Assembly (NCBI RefSeq): GCF_002252505.1
Contig: NZ_NNRL01000157.1
Location: 310,001-374,000, forward strand
DNA length: 64,000 nt
Source: Brucella grignonensis
Lineage (GTDB): Bacteria > Pseudomonadota > Alphaproteobacteria > Rhizobiales > Rhizobiaceae
Reading direction: 5' to 3'
Position numbers and translations under genes: made by a program
Shown: one piece after another, positions 27,557 to 35,880 of the stretch
How the letters are laid out: the number at the start of each line of letters is the position of its first letter
How positions within the stretch are numbered: the stretch's first letter is position 1
The notes under the pieces: model-generated
Databases searched by the model: none
What the model saw: only the letters and a program-made list of their open reading frames with translations
What the model was told of the DNA's origin: nothing

Positions 27557-28492
27557 TTAGCGTAAATCGCGAATGCGGCTTGCAAGGCTTTGAGGGCGTC
27601 CTTTGTTGACCTCGTCTCCGTCTTCCGATTTGTCTGCATTCACAAGAGCGTCGATGGGCGAACCTTGACCCTCTTTTTCAGCAGTCGTTGCAACCATGCG
27701 GGCCGCTAAAGCTGCCATTTCCTCGCGAAGTGCAGCATTTTCCTTTGAAAACTCTGTAGGCCGATCACCTCCCGCTGCGGGGGCTGAACCGTTACGTGTA
27801 TAACGCTCGAGTTTCTCCTGCGCGTCCGAAAAATCGGAAATCAGTTTATCCAATCTTTGCTGGAGTTCGGCGTTACGACGCCTTTCGCTTTTCAGTTCGG
27901 TTTGTGCTGCGGTCAATTGCGTCGAAACCTCATTATAGCGTGCAGATGCATCTTTACGTTCCCGACGCATCTCACTCATCTCATTCGCCACGCGGCCGTG
28001 TTCGACCTCCTTGGCGCTTATCTCGATACGAAGCGTATCGGCCAGATCTTGCAGAGATGAAAGATGTTTCTGAAGTCGCTCCACTTCAGCCTCGACGATT
28101 TCAGCCTTTTCCTCAGCATTATCGCGTTCGACGACCGTCTCTTCAACAGTCTTGTCGCGTTCAGCCAGCGTCTTTCTCAGCTGGGCTATGTCGTTCTCGA
28201 GCAATGCAAAGCGCCTGAGTTCATCATGCTGCTTTCCAAGTTTGATTAGTTGCTCGGACGATTTTCCTCGTTCCTGCTTGAGTTGCTGTTCAAGTTTGCT
28301 GAAAGCCACGGCATGCTCAGCACGTAAACCATCACGATCCGCCCTGATTTCAGCAAGCGTTACCGGAAGTTCGGCGTGCACCTGCCGTCGTGCCAGAAAA
28401 AAGGCACGGCGCCAAACCGAAGGGCCAAGCAGAACCACGACGAAAACCGCCACGAGAACGCCAAGTATGAAAATGAGCGCAGACTGGATCAC
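27557..28492 (-). CDS. Membrane-anchored coiled-coil protein of unknown function
   Basis: A protein of about 311 residues with one N-terminal transmembrane helix (IQSALIFILGVLVAVFVVVL), a basic stop-transfer stretch (WRRAFFLARRQ), then a long heptad-rich coiled coil (about residues 50-240), and a charged Ala-rich tail. The layout is common for uncharacterised Rhizobiales proteins. I prefer GTG 28492 because the protein then begins right at the membrane helix; the frame extends to TTG 28543, and neither start has a good ribosome site. No enzymatic motif is visible. Confidence 0.65.
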   Translation of the reverse strand: MIQSALIFILGVLVAVFVVVLLGPSVWRRAFFLARRQVHAELPVTLAEIRADRDGLRAEHAVAFSKLEQQLKQERGKSSEQLIKLGKQHDELRRFALLENDIAQLRKTLAERDKTVEETVVERDNAEEKAEIVEAEVERLQKHLSSLQDLADTLRIEISAKEVEHGRVANEMSEMRRERKDASARYNEVSTQLTAAQTELKSERRRNAELQQRLDKLISDFSDAQEKLERYTRNGSAPAAGGDRPTEFSKENAALREEMAALAARMVATTAEKEGQGSPIDALVNADKSEDGDEVNKGRPQSLASRIRDLR

Positions 28493-28570
28493 GACTTTGT
28501 CACAAAAAGAAAAAAGGACCAGCCAAAGGATAATGGCTGGCAACTATTCATAGATCGTCACCCGCGATGC

Positions 28571-28664
28571 TAGAACATTTTCAGCAAAAGTGCGAAGCGG
28601 TTTTGCGCAAGATGAATGTTTCAAAACAGCCAGGCAGAGCGGTTTCAATGGGGAACCACTCCGC
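28571..28664. repeat. RIME/Bru-RS-type palindromic repeat, divergent copy
   Basis: It begins TAGAACATTTTCAGC and contains the standard AAAAGTGCGAAGCGGTTTTGC core. The second half, GAGCGGTTTCAATGGGGAACCACTCC, forms a hairpin. It is more decayed than the other copies. Confidence 0.7.
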
Positions 28665-28692
28665 CCATGCGACTCATATCGCGCAACACGTA

Positions 28693-29295
28693 TCAGAATG
28701 GGTTCCAGGTCGGCGCAGCCGAAAGCTTAAGATACCCAATATTGACACCCAATCTTGCGCCAACACCCGTACGGATGGGCACCAGCATGATGTTCTGACG
28801 CTTCAGCACGTTAAAGCCTGCACCCGCGATCACATAGGCCGAACCTGCAACGCCTGCATAACGGCCGTAAAGGCTCTGGATGTCGTCAAGATTATAGACA
28901 AGCATCATCACACGTGAACCTTGTCCGCCAAAATCCCAGCCCAGCGATGGACCCTGCCAGAATGTACGATGATCACCAGCATTTTTCGTATAAAGCGTGC
29001 CTTCACCATAGGTGAGACCGCCGATAAACGCGCCGGAACCTTCCTCGCCCAGAATATAGCCATTCGGAAGACCAAAACTCTGAAACGCTTTTTCGACGGC
29101 ACTGGCGATTCCACCAGACGTGGAACCAAAGAACCGGTGCCCCGATTCAACAACTTCCTCGGCTGTATATGCGTTGCTGCTCTGTGCCTGCGCTTTGTGC
29201 GGCACGACGATAATGGAGATCAGAAACGCCGCAAAAAACGCTACAAAATACGCCGCGTTGCGGAACCTGATCTGCGACAGGGACGGTATGGCCAT
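28693..29295 (-). CDS. eipA: Periplasmic envelope integrity protein EipA (DUF1134)
   Basis: A 200-residue precursor with a signal peptide ending VPHKAQA (cleavage near residue 37). The mature domain is DUF1134: VVESGHRFFGSTSGGIASA, GYILGEEGSGAFIGGL, and HRTFWQGPSLGWDFGGQGSR. In Brucella, EipA is a periplasmic beta-barrel-like protein needed for envelope integrity and virulence and is under CtrA influence; here that is carried over from the family. It is divergent from chpT. A CtrA-like sequence lies 100-115 bp upstream of the start. Confidence 0.88.
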   Translation of the reverse strand: MAIPSLSQIRFRNAAYFVAFFAAFLISIIVVPHKAQAQSSNAYTAEEVVESGHRFFGSTSGGIASAVEKAFQSFGLPNGYILGEEGSGAFIGGLTYGEGTLYTKNAGDHRTFWQGPSLGWDFGGQGSRVMMLVYNLDDIQSLYGRYAGVAGSAYVIAGAGFNVLKRQNIMLVPIRTGVGARLGVNIGYLKLSAAPTWNPF

Positions 29296-29394
29296 TTATA
29301 ATTCCTTTTGCCTACCAGCTTCTCTGTCTGACGGCCCTGTTAAAAGCCTGGCTACTACGTCTCTTGCGAACGCTTTGGCCGAATCGCGCTTATT

Positions 29395-29409
29395 CTAACC
29401 GCGAATTTA
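29395..29409 (-). promoter_or_regulatory. Weak CtrA-like site in the eipA/chpT divergent promoter
   Basis: On the minus strand the site reads TAAA-N7-TTAG, one mismatch in each half of TTAA-N7-TTAA. It lies between eipA and chpT. The match is weak but the location is right for CtrA control of eipA. Confidence 0.3.
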
Positions 29410-29612
29410 TTGTCTAAATCTTTATGCCGCGAAATTGGCTTTAGAATGGCGGCAAAAAACAGCTTTGTTGCGGCAACCGGATGTCGCGTGTATCCAGATT
29501 CCCAAGGTTCCTGATGATGATTCGTCAGGGTTTACGCTCACCAACTGATAGCGACCCGTCATTCGGCTTGAATGTCGATTCTCAGGGTCGGTTCGTGCCT
29601 GGAGAAATCATC

Positions 29613-30242
29613 ATGCCATTGCCCGTTACCCTTTCCGCACTCGATCTCGGTGCGCTTCTGTGCAGCAGGATCTGTCATGACATCATCTCGCCGGTCGGCG
29701 CGATCAACAATGGTCTCGAGCTGCTGGAAGAAGGCGGCGCAGACGAAGACGCGATGGCGCTCATCAAATCAAGTGCGCGCAATGCTTCGGCCCGCCTGCA
29801 ATTTGCCCGCATCGCTTTTGGTGCAGCTGGATCAGCTGGTGTGCAGATCGATACCGGTGATGCCCAGCATGTTGCCACACAGTATTTCGCAAATGAGAAA
29901 CCAGAACTGACCTGGGAAGGCTCACGCGTCCTTCTGCCAAAGAACAAGGTCAAGCTTCTGCTCAATATGCTGCTGATCGGCAACGCCGCCATCCCGCGTG
30001 GTGGTTCGCTGGCCGTTCGTCTTGAAAATGGCGATACCGATCCGCGCTTCGTCATTACTGTTAAGGGTCGCATGTTGCGCGTGCCGCCGAAATTCCTGGA
30101 ACTGCATTCAGGAGCAGAGCCAGAAGAGCCAATCGATGCGCATTCGGTGCAGCCATATTATACGCTGCTGCTCGCCGAAGAAGCTGGCATGAAGATTTCT
30201 ATTCACGCGACTGCAGAAGACATCGTTTTCGCCGCCGAGTAA
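29613..30242 (+). CDS. chpT: Histidine phosphotransferase ChpT
   Basis: A 209-residue protein. The phospho-acceptor helix is LCSRICHDIISPVGAINNGLELL with the active His at about residue 22, followed by a degenerate ATPase-like C-terminal domain. In Caulobacter and Brucella ChpT relays phosphate from CckA to CtrA and CpdR. The ATG at 29613 follows GGAGA; the frame is open to 29481, but upstream residues lack the conserved helix. It lies in convergent orientation with ctrA, about 120 bp away, which is the Brucella arrangement. Confidence 0.92.
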   Translation: MPLPVTLSALDLGALLCSRICHDIISPVGAINNGLELLEEGGADEDAMALIKSSARNASARLQFARIAFGAAGSAGVQIDTGDAQHVATQYFANEKPELTWEGSRVLLPKNKVKLLLNMLLIGNAAIPRGGSLAVRLENGDTDPRFVITVKGRMLRVPPKFLELHSGAEPEEPIDAHSVQPYYTLLLAEEAGMKISIHATAEDIVFAAE

Positions 30243-30261
30243 CCCGTTCTCATCAAACACA

Positions 30262-30296
30262 AGAAAGGCGCAGGTAAAACCTGCGCCTTTTTTTTG
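30262..30296 (+). terminator. chpT terminator
   Basis: AAAGGCGCAG pairs with CTGCGCCTTT, followed by TTTTT, twenty bases past the chpT stop. Confidence 0.92.
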
Positions 30297-30311
30297 CTGG
30301 CTCAGTTCCAA

Positions 30312-30343
30312 AAGAAAAGGCCCCGCACAAACGGAGCCTTTTT
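30312..30343 (-). terminator. ctrA terminator
   Basis: On the minus strand AAAAAGGCTCCG pairs with CGGGGCCTTTT, then TCTTTT. It lies about 25 bp past the ctrA stop and back to back with the chpT terminator. Confidence 0.85.
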
Positions 30344-30365
30344 CATTTCATCACCTGAAAAACGC

Positions 30366-31067
30366 TTACGCGCTTTCACGCAGCTCGCTGCCATCCGGTT
30401 CACGCAGCACATAACCACGGCCCCAAACGGTTTCGATGTAGCTCTGGCTGCCGGAAACGGCATCAAGCTTCTTGCGCAGCTTGCAGATAAACACGTCGAT
30501 GATCTTCAGCTCAGGCTCGTCCATGCCGCCATAAAGGTGGTTGAGGAACATTTCCTTGGTGAGCGTCGTGCCCTTGCGGAGCGAGAGAAGCTCGAGCATC
30601 TGATATTCTTTGCCGGTCAGGTGAACGCGCTGACCACCAACCTCAACCGTCTTGGCGTCGAGGTTAACAATCAGGTCGCCAGTGGTAATGACCGACTGGG
30701 CATGGCCCTTGGAACGACGAACAATCGCATGAATACGGGCGATCAACTCGTCCTTGTGGAACGGCTTCGTCATATAGTCATCTGCGCCAAAGCCCAGACC
30801 GCGAACCTTATCCTCAATACCGGCCATACCGGAAAGGATCAGGATTGGCGTCTTGACCTTCGAGAGGCGCAAGGTACGCAGAACTTCGTAACCGGACATA
30901 TCCGGCAAATTCAGGTCCAGCAAGATGATGTCATAATCATAAAGCTTGCCGAGATCGATGCCCTCTTCACCCAGATCGGTGGTGTAGACATTGAAGCTCT
31001 CGGACTTCAGCATCAACTCAATGCTCTGTGCGATAGCACTGTCGTCTTCAATTAAAAGGACGCGCAT
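30366..31067 (-). CDS. ctrA: Cell cycle response regulator CtrA
   Basis: A 233-residue OmpR-type regulator. The receiver domain (residues 1-120) has the acidic pair ED at 8-9 and the phospho-acceptor Asp51 in [11 protein letters not shown]. The Lys of the TKPFHKDEL loop is also present. The DNA-binding winged helix (about 130-225) carries [25 protein letters not shown] and the recognition helix [13 protein letters not shown]. CtrA controls replication initiation and cell-cycle genes. The C-terminus is ...GSELRESA, where the Caulobacter protein has a ClpXP degron. AAGGGG precedes the ATG. The upstream region is full of GANTC sites. Confidence 0.97.
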   Translation of the reverse strand: MRVLLIEDDSAIAQSIELMLKSESFNVYTTDLGEEGIDLGKLYDYDIILLDLNLPDMSGYEVLRTLRLSKVKTPILILSGMAGIEDKVRGLGFGADDYMTKPFHKDELIARIHAIVRRSKGHAQSVITTGDLIVNLDAKTVEVGGQRVHLTGKEYQMLELLSLRKGTTLTKEMFLNHLYGGMDEPELKIIDVFICKLRKKLDAVSGSQSYIETVWGRGYVLREPDGSELRESA

Positions 31068-31700
31068 ATCTTATCCCCTTTCCGCCGCTGACCAGTTTTC
31101 CCTCACGGCAGCTGACGGAACTGTCGTTGCCTTAGCATGAAGGTGCCTGCAAATGGTTAACAAAATATGATTCCTGTTGGCAAGCATAATTCTATCCTGT
31201 TTAGAAAAAACTCTTATCCAACTGAATCATATGTAATTATTCAATTCGATTGACCCTTATGAATCACATTAAGAAATCCTCTTAAGTGATTCATTCGACT
31301 CTATGTTTCACCTGTTACCCAAAAACCACACAAGATTTACCGAGCCTTAATTCCTAACGCGTATGATTAACGTTGCCGGTAAAGGAATGGTTACCAAAAG
31401 AGCAAAATCTTAACTTTTTGTTTCGCTTATGGAGACTGTTCTTATGTTTGGCGGCAAAGCCGAAGCCCTGAAAAGCAAGGCATTGCAACGGATTTCGCGG
31501 CATAATGCAGGAAAATCGCCAGCATATATGCCTGTTAATAAAGTCGGGGGGAACGCCCCAACATTAGAGCGCATCCCGAAAAGCGCGGAACGGTTTTCGG
31601 ACAAGATGCGCGTTAATACAAAATGTTAGAGCGCCGATCTGATCAAATCAGATCGAGACAGGCTCTGATAAAGCTGGTTGGTGTTCAAGGAGTATTGCGT
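31068..31700. promoter_or_regulatory. ctrA promoter region with clustered GANTC sites
   Basis: About 630 bp between ctrA and the FliJ-like gene. Five GANTC sites (CcrM methylation) lie within 133 bp at 31169, 31224, 31261, 31288 and 31297. A TTTA-N7-TTAA at 31336-31350 resembles a CtrA site. A palindromic repeat lies at 31565-31667. A 66-codon frame at 31429-31629 runs into this repeat and is not supported. Confidence 0.7.
31565..31667. repeat. RIME/Bru-RS-type palindromic repeat, copy 3
   Basis: TAGAGCGCATCCCGAAAAGC start, ACGGTTTTCGGACAAGATGC core and GATCTGATCAAATCAGATC second half. It closely resembles the copy at 25135. It lies about 35 bp before the FliJ-like ATG, so a promoter may be inside or just upstream. 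Confidence 0.85.
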
Positions 31701-32093
31701 ATGAAGCCACGTGAAAGCCTCGTCAGGCTTAAACTGTTCCAGGTGAAGGAAAAGCGCCGTCAGCTGGGCCAGCTCGACCTGATGATCGGCGAGTTCGAAC
31801 GTATGGCGGGAGAACTCGACGCTCAGATTCTATCGGAAGAGAAGAAGGCAGGCATCACTGACATCAATCATTTCGCCTACCCGACCTTCGCGAAGGCTGC
31901 ACGCCAGCGACGCGACAACCTGTTCGGATCGATTCGCGATTTGATGTCTCAGAAAGAAGCTGCAGAAGCAGAATTGGTCTATGCGGAAACCGAGCTGTCA
32001 AAGGCCGAAGCACTCGAAGAACGTGACGGCGGTAAAGCGCCTCGTGAAATCGTCGAGCGCCCGGTGAACCAGCGCCGCGCAATGATCGGCTAA
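31701..32093 (+). CDS. fliJ: FliJ-like flagellar export chaperone
   Basis: A 130-residue, highly charged, helical coiled-coil protein without membrane segments. The N-terminal MKPRESLVRLKLFQVKEKRR pattern and the mid-protein THFAYPTFAKAARQRRDNL-like stretch (here INHFAYPTFAKAARQR) match proteins named FliJ in Rhizobiales. FliJ helps the FliI ATPase in flagellar export. No fliI gene is adjacent, so the role here is inferred from family name only. AAGGAG at 31687-31692 supports the ATG at 31701. It is divergent from ctrA. Confidence 0.6.
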   Translation: MKPRESLVRLKLFQVKEKRRQLGQLDLMIGEFERMAGELDAQILSEEKKAGITDINHFAYPTFAKAARQRRDNLFGSIRDLMSQKEAAEAELVYAETELSKAEALEERDGGKAPREIVERPVNQRRAMIG

Positions 32094-32185
32094 GATTACG
32101 GTTCGCGAAATCATCGGATTTCGAAAAATGAGGCACGGCTTCTGAGGGGGAGCCGTGCCTTCTGTATTCTCGCTGCTGCTCTGGC

Positions 32186-32290
32186 TAGAGCATTTCCAGC
32201 AAAAGAGCGAAGCAGTTTTGCGTTGGATAATGTGAAAAAACAAAGAGATAGAGCATTTCCAATGATTCAAGAAAAGCAGGAAATGCTCTA
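32186..32290. repeat. RIME/Bru-RS-type palindromic repeat, copy 4 (105 bp)
   Basis: It is flanked by TAGAGCATTTCC and GGAAATGCTCTA and is about 95% identical to the reverse complement of copy 1 at 1348-1452. Its last bases overlap the stop of the WYL-regulator gene (32288-32290). Confidence 0.87.
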
Positions 32291-32968
32291 GGACAATGTC
32301 AGCAGGTAATCCTCAAAACGCTGCCCCTTCTGATGCCGAAAGACCTTTCCGACAGTTTCGATCTTACTGATACGGTCCAGGCGAAAATTCCGGAAATCAT
32401 TGCGGCTTTCACACCAGCCCGTCAGTAACCAGATGGCATCAAACATCGTCAGTCCGAGCGGCCTGACGGTGCGTTCGGTCATCTTTTCCCGCAGATCCAG
32501 ATATTCCAGCTTTATAATCACACGATCACGAACCGCACGCCGTAAAAATGGAAGATGCAGGTTCGCCTTGCTATTCTCCTCGGTCATTTTCGACACGGCT
32601 CTCAGCGGCAGGCTGTTATAACGATCTCCTAGCCCGGCCTGCATCGTTGAGCTGATCTTTCCCGAGACACGCTGGGCCGCTGAGGCCAGCTCCTCATCAC
32701 CTCTCGCGATAACCAGCCTGACGCCGAGCATGATGGCTTCAAGTTCATCGGCATCGAAATGAAGCGGCGGCAGAAAGTAACCTTTCTCAAGCTGATAGCC
32801 CAACCCGGATTCGCCTCTGATCGGCGCGCCCATGGCCTGCAGCGTCGCCATATCGCGATAAATCGTTCGGGGAGAAACCACCATCATCTCCGCAAGAGTG
32901 TCCGCCGAAACAGGCACGGACGCAGATCGAAGCCGATCAAGCAGAGAAAAAAGCCGCAGTGTTTTCAT
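32288..32968 (-). CDS. YafY-type WYL-domain transcriptional regulator
   Basis: A 226-residue protein. The N-terminal HTH_11 winged helix (LFSLLDRLRSASVPVSADTLAEMM, SPRTIYRDMATLQAMG) is followed by a WYL domain at about residues 140-210 (VIIKLEYLDLREKMTERTVRPLGLT, WLLTGWCESRNDFRNFRLDRI). WYL domains sense ligands, often nucleic-acid-derived. The stop codon lies in a palindromic repeat. A perfect inverted repeat in the divergent promoter is a likely operator. Confidence 0.87.
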   Translation of the reverse strand: MKTLRLFSLLDRLRSASVPVSADTLAEMMVVSPRTIYRDMATLQAMGAPIRGESGLGYQLEKGYFLPPLHFDADELEAIMLGVRLVIARGDEELASAAQRVSGKISSTMQAGLGDRYNSLPLRAVSKMTEENSKANLHLPFLRRAVRDRVIIKLEYLDLREKMTERTVRPLGLTMFDAIWLLTGWCESRNDFRNFRLDRISKIETVGKVFRHQKGQRFEDYLLTLS

Positions 32969-32988
32969 GTGACAAGCCTATAGCACAT

Positions 32989-33009
32989 CCCTGACAAAAA
33001 CTGTCAGGG
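32989..33009. promoter_or_regulatory. Inverted-repeat operator between the WYL regulator and its neighbour
   Basis: Perfect 8-bp arms CCCTGACA and TGTCAGGG are separated by 5 bp. The TGACA-TGTCA core suits YafY-type regulators. It sits 21 bp from the regulator ATG and 42 bp from the divergent ATG. Confidence 0.65.
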
Positions 33010-33050
33010 GCTCAGTGTATATGCAGCACTCCAACAAGCAGGAGAAAAAC

Positions 33051-33353
33051 ATGACCACATCATCAGACAACGGGATAGAACTCGGGCGCTTCCGATTGAA
33101 AGCTGGTGTACAGGAACAAGCCATGCGTGATGCTTACACAGCGATGGTGAGCAACCACCTTTCGCATCAGCCAGGCTGGCAGGCGCAGCATCTGGTAAAG
33201 CTCGCGGATGGAACATTTGTCGATCTGGCCTTCGCCGACAACCAGACCATCGCCACCGAAATCTGCGCAAGCTGGCAAGGCAATGTTGACTGCGATGCTT
33301 TCCTGTCGCTGATTGATCCCGTCAGCATGGAATTCGGCACCATCCTCCGATGA
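33051..33353 (+). CDS. Small ABM-like (dimeric alpha-beta barrel) protein
   Basis: A 100-residue protein. The pattern FRLKAGVQEQAMRDAYTAM, HQPGWQAQHLVKLADGTFVDLAFAD is that of small stand-alone antibiotic-biosynthesis-monooxygenase-like domains, which are dimeric ferredoxin-like folds. Enzymatic function is unknown. The ATG at 33051 follows AGGAGA; an earlier in-frame start at 33015 is rejected because it lacks a site and lies close to the operator. It is paired with the divergent WYL regulator. Confidence 0.65.
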   Translation: MTTSSDNGIELGRFRLKAGVQEQAMRDAYTAMVSNHLSHQPGWQAQHLVKLADGTFVDLAFADNQTIATEICASWQGNVDCDAFLSLIDPVSMEFGTILR

Positions 33354-33357
33354 CATG

Positions 33358-33383
33358 CGCCGCGAGAGTTTCTTCTCGCGGCA
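33358..33383 (+). promoter_or_regulatory. Hairpin after the ABM-like gene
   Basis: CCGCGAGA pairs with TCTCGCGG, six bases after the stop. No T-run follows, so termination is uncertain. Confidence 0.45.
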
Positions 33384-33447
33384 TATATGCCCTCGGGAAA
33401 AAACGCGTTTGCATTCCCACCTTGGCTAGTTGTAGGGAAGAAGCGCG

Positions 33448-34557
33448 ATGCAGAAACTCGTCTCCTCAGGGCAAGAAAAAGCCCCCAATAAATTCAATTT
33501 CAGCAAGACGCCTAAGCCCATTCAATGGGGTGTGTTGCTGATCATATCTGCATTTCTTATCTTTATTGGAGAAAAGCTGGGACTGCCAGCCGCACTGCTT
33601 CTCGGTGCGATGCTTGGAGCGATCATCCTTGCTTCGCGTGAAAGCACGATCAGGGTTCACAAAAATTTCTCACTGCTCGCGCAGGCAATCGTCGGCCTGC
33701 TGATCGCGCGGGCCATGACTGCTGAATTCTTCAGCAATATGGGACAACACCTGCCGATCATCCTGTTTTCAACAGGCTTCACGCTGCTTGCCAGCACGAC
33801 GATTGGCTATCTTCTGGCACGCTTTCGCGTTTTGCCCGGAACAACTGCCGTATGGGGTGTCTCACCGGGGGCCGCAACAGCAATCGTGCTTATGGCTGAA
33901 TCCTTCGGGTCTGACGCACGGCTCATCGCTTTCATGCAATATTTGCGCGTGGTACTGGTCGCAACGACTGCTTCGCTTGTGGTGATGTTTACCGCCGATA
34001 TCGAAACAGTCGCTCCAGCGGCCGTGGAATGGTTTCCGGCGATAAACTGGCACACTCTGGGCCCGACCCTCGCCTTGATCGTCTGCGGCGCCTTTCTGGG
34101 CGAATTATCTCGCATTCCAACCGGAGCAATGCTCGTACCACTCGCACTCGGAGCAATGTTGCAGGATTTGGGCCTTATGGTCATTGACCTGCCGCCATGG
34201 TTGCTGGCGGGAAGCTATATCTTCATCGGCTGGCGCATTGGCCTTGGCTTTACTCGCGCGATCATTGCACATGCGGCACGCGCTTTTCCGGCGATACTCG
34301 GATCAACACTCATTCTGATTGCTGTCTGCGGACTCTTCGGCATGGCGCTTGGTCATGTGCTGGGCCTTGATCCCCTCACCGCTTATCTCGCCACCAGCCC
34401 CGGCGGTGCAGATACCGTGGCCATTATTGCAGCATCAAGCAATGTCGATCTGCCATTCATCATCGCCATGCAAACCAGCCGCTTTTTCATCGTTCTTCTT
34501 GCAGGCCCGGCAATTGCCCGCTTCGTCGCTTCACGCATTGCGAAGCGTCAAAAATAA
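33448..34557 (+). CDS. AbrB-family membrane protein
   Basis: A 369-residue protein with about ten transmembrane helices in two repeats, each containing a GxLxGxxLGxxx pattern (for example AALLLGAMLGAIILASR and AMLVPLALGAMLQDLG). The segment VWGVSPGAATAIVLMAE and its repeat YLATSPGGADTVAIIAASS are typical of the AbrB (PF05145) family, formerly called ammonia monooxygenase-like. Function is unsettled; some act as transport or gene-regulation proteins in E. coli. It ends at a terminator shared with the convergent gnnB. Confidence 0.8.
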   Translation: MQKLVSSGQEKAPNKFNFSKTPKPIQWGVLLIISAFLIFIGEKLGLPAALLLGAMLGAIILASRESTIRVHKNFSLLAQAIVGLLIARAMTAEFFSNMGQHLPIILFSTGFTLLASTTIGYLLARFRVLPGTTAVWGVSPGAATAIVLMAESFGSDARLIAFMQYLRVVLVATTASLVVMFTADIETVAPAAVEWFPAINWHTLGPTLALIVCGAFLGELSRIPTGAMLVPLALGAMLQDLGLMVIDLPPWLLAGSYIFIGWRIGLGFTRAIIAHAARAFPAILGSTLILIAVCGLFGMALGHVLGLDPLTAYLATSPGGADTVAIIAASSNVDLPFIIAMQTSRFFIVLLAGPAIARFVASRIAKRQK

Positions 34558-34583
34558 AAAACCCGGCTTTCGCCGGGCTTTTC
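34557..34583. terminator. Bidirectional terminator
   Basis: AACCCGGC pairs with GCCGGGCTT, with A- and T-runs on either side. It separates the AbrB-family gene from convergent gnnB. Confidence 0.85.
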
Positions 34584-34603
34584 ACAATCACTGATAGATC
34601 AGC

Positions 34604-35722
34604 TTATTTGCCGTGGAAACCACGGATCGCGCCGATGATCTTGTCCTGATCTTCTTCCGAAAGGTAAGGATGCATCGGCAGGCTCAGAATACGCGCAGGC
34701 AGTGCTTCTGAAACAGGCAGACCGCCCGGTGCAATCGGATAATGCTTGTATGCGGTCTGCAGATGCAGTGGTTTCACGTAGTAGATGACCGATGGAACGC
34801 CAGCAGCCTGAAGATGCGCCTTCAGACCGTCACGGTTTTCGCTTTCAATCGAATACTGTGCCCAGGCCGAACGATTGCCAGCAGGCAGACCCGGAACCTT
34901 GACCACGTCCTTGAGCAGCTCATTATAGCGCTTGGCAATACGGTCGCGCGCTTCCATTTCGTCTTCGAGGATCGCAAGCTTTTCCAGAAGAATAGCTGCC
35001 TGGATGGTGTCGAGACGCGAGTTGAGACCAATGCGAACATTGTCATACTGCGTTTCACCCTTGCCGTGGAACAGCACGGAGCGCAGCGTGTCAGCCAATT
35101 CAGCATCATTGGTGAACATTGCACCACCGTCGCCATAGCAGCCGAGCGGCTTGGCAGGATAGAAGCTTGTCGCACCAACATGGCCGAAAGCGCCACACAT
35201 CACGTTGTCACGCTTGCCACCAATCGACTGCGCCGCATCTTCAATCACGAACAGATTTTCGCGATCGGCAACTGCAGTGATGCGGTTGTAGTCAGCAGTA
35301 AGACCAAACAGATCGACTGGAATGATTGCCTTTGGCTCAAGACGACCTTCCTTGCGGACGGCGGAAATGGCAGCTTCCAGCTGTTCAATATTTATGTTGT
35401 AGGTGTCGGCGTCGACATCAACGAAAACCGGCTCTGCACCAACAAGGGCAACAACTTCAGCGGTTGCAGCGAACGTGAACGACGGAACGAAAACTGCATG
35501 ACCCGGACCGATGCCGCGCGCCATCAAAGGCATCTGCAAGGCGTCGGTGCCGTTGGCGCAGGCGATAACATGTTCTACGCCCAGATATTCGCCGAGCTTC
35601 TTTTCGAACTCAGCCACTTCAGGACCGAGAATGTAACGGCCTTCCGCAACAACCTTGGAAACGGCGGCATTAAGACGGTCTTCGATACGCGCGCGTTGCG
35701 CTCCAAGATCAATGAACTGCAT
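34604..35722 (-). CDS. gnnB: DegT/DnrJ-type sugar aminotransferase, probable GnnB
   Basis: A 372-residue PLP enzyme. The catalytic Lys is in SFYPAKPLGCYGDGGAMFTN, with the preceding VIEDAAQSIGG loop binding the cofactor ring and NGTDALQMPLMARGIGPGH near the N-terminus. It resembles WbpE and GnnB, which move an amino group to a 3-keto UDP-GlcNAc. Brucella lipid A contains 2,3-diaminoglucose, made by GnnA (dehydrogenase) and GnnB; the gene just upstream is a Gfo/Idh-type dehydrogenase, so GnnA-GnnB is the best reading. O-antigen sugar synthesis (WbpE-like) remains possible. Confidence 0.7.
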   Translation of the reverse strand: MQFIDLGAQRARIEDRLNAAVSKVVAEGRYILGPEVAEFEKKLGEYLGVEHVIACANGTDALQMPLMARGIGPGHAVFVPSFTFAATAEVVALVGAEPVFVDVDADTYNINIEQLEAAISAVRKEGRLEPKAIIPVDLFGLTADYNRITAVADRENLFVIEDAAQSIGGKRDNVMCGAFGHVGATSFYPAKPLGCYGDGGAMFTNDAELADTLRSVLFHGKGETQYDNVRIGLNSRLDTIQAAILLEKLAILEDEMEARDRIAKRYNELLKDVVKVPGLPAGNRSAWAQYSIESENRDGLKAHLQAAGVPSVIYYVKPLHLQTAYKHYPIAPGGLPVSEALPARILSLPMHPYLSEEDQDKIIGAIRGFHGK

Positions 35723-35830
35723 GTTGGCTCCAATTTATCTGGTTCGCCCTATCAAAAGCGAATCCACGGCAACCTGTTTATTCCTTCACGCTCTGCCCTA
35801 CCATGGGTGGAGCGTTCAAAGTTTTGCTAT

Positions 35831-35880
35831 TCCCGTAACACCGCTTGACAGAAATTTCCGTCAAGCGCGTGTTATCGGGA
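35831..35880 (-). promoter_or_regulatory. Long hairpin between gnnA and gnnB
   Basis: Two arms of about 19-20 bp, TCCCG-TAACAC-CGCTTGAC and GTCAAGCG-CGTGTTA-TCGGGA, pair with only two bulges around a 10-nt loop. The arms include the gnnA stop codon (35872-35874). There is no T-run. Confidence 0.7.

Noticed and set aside
31429-31629. 66-codon frame between ctrA and the FliJ-like gene
   Set aside because: Its last third is translated palindromic repeat, and it has no family features or good ribosome site.
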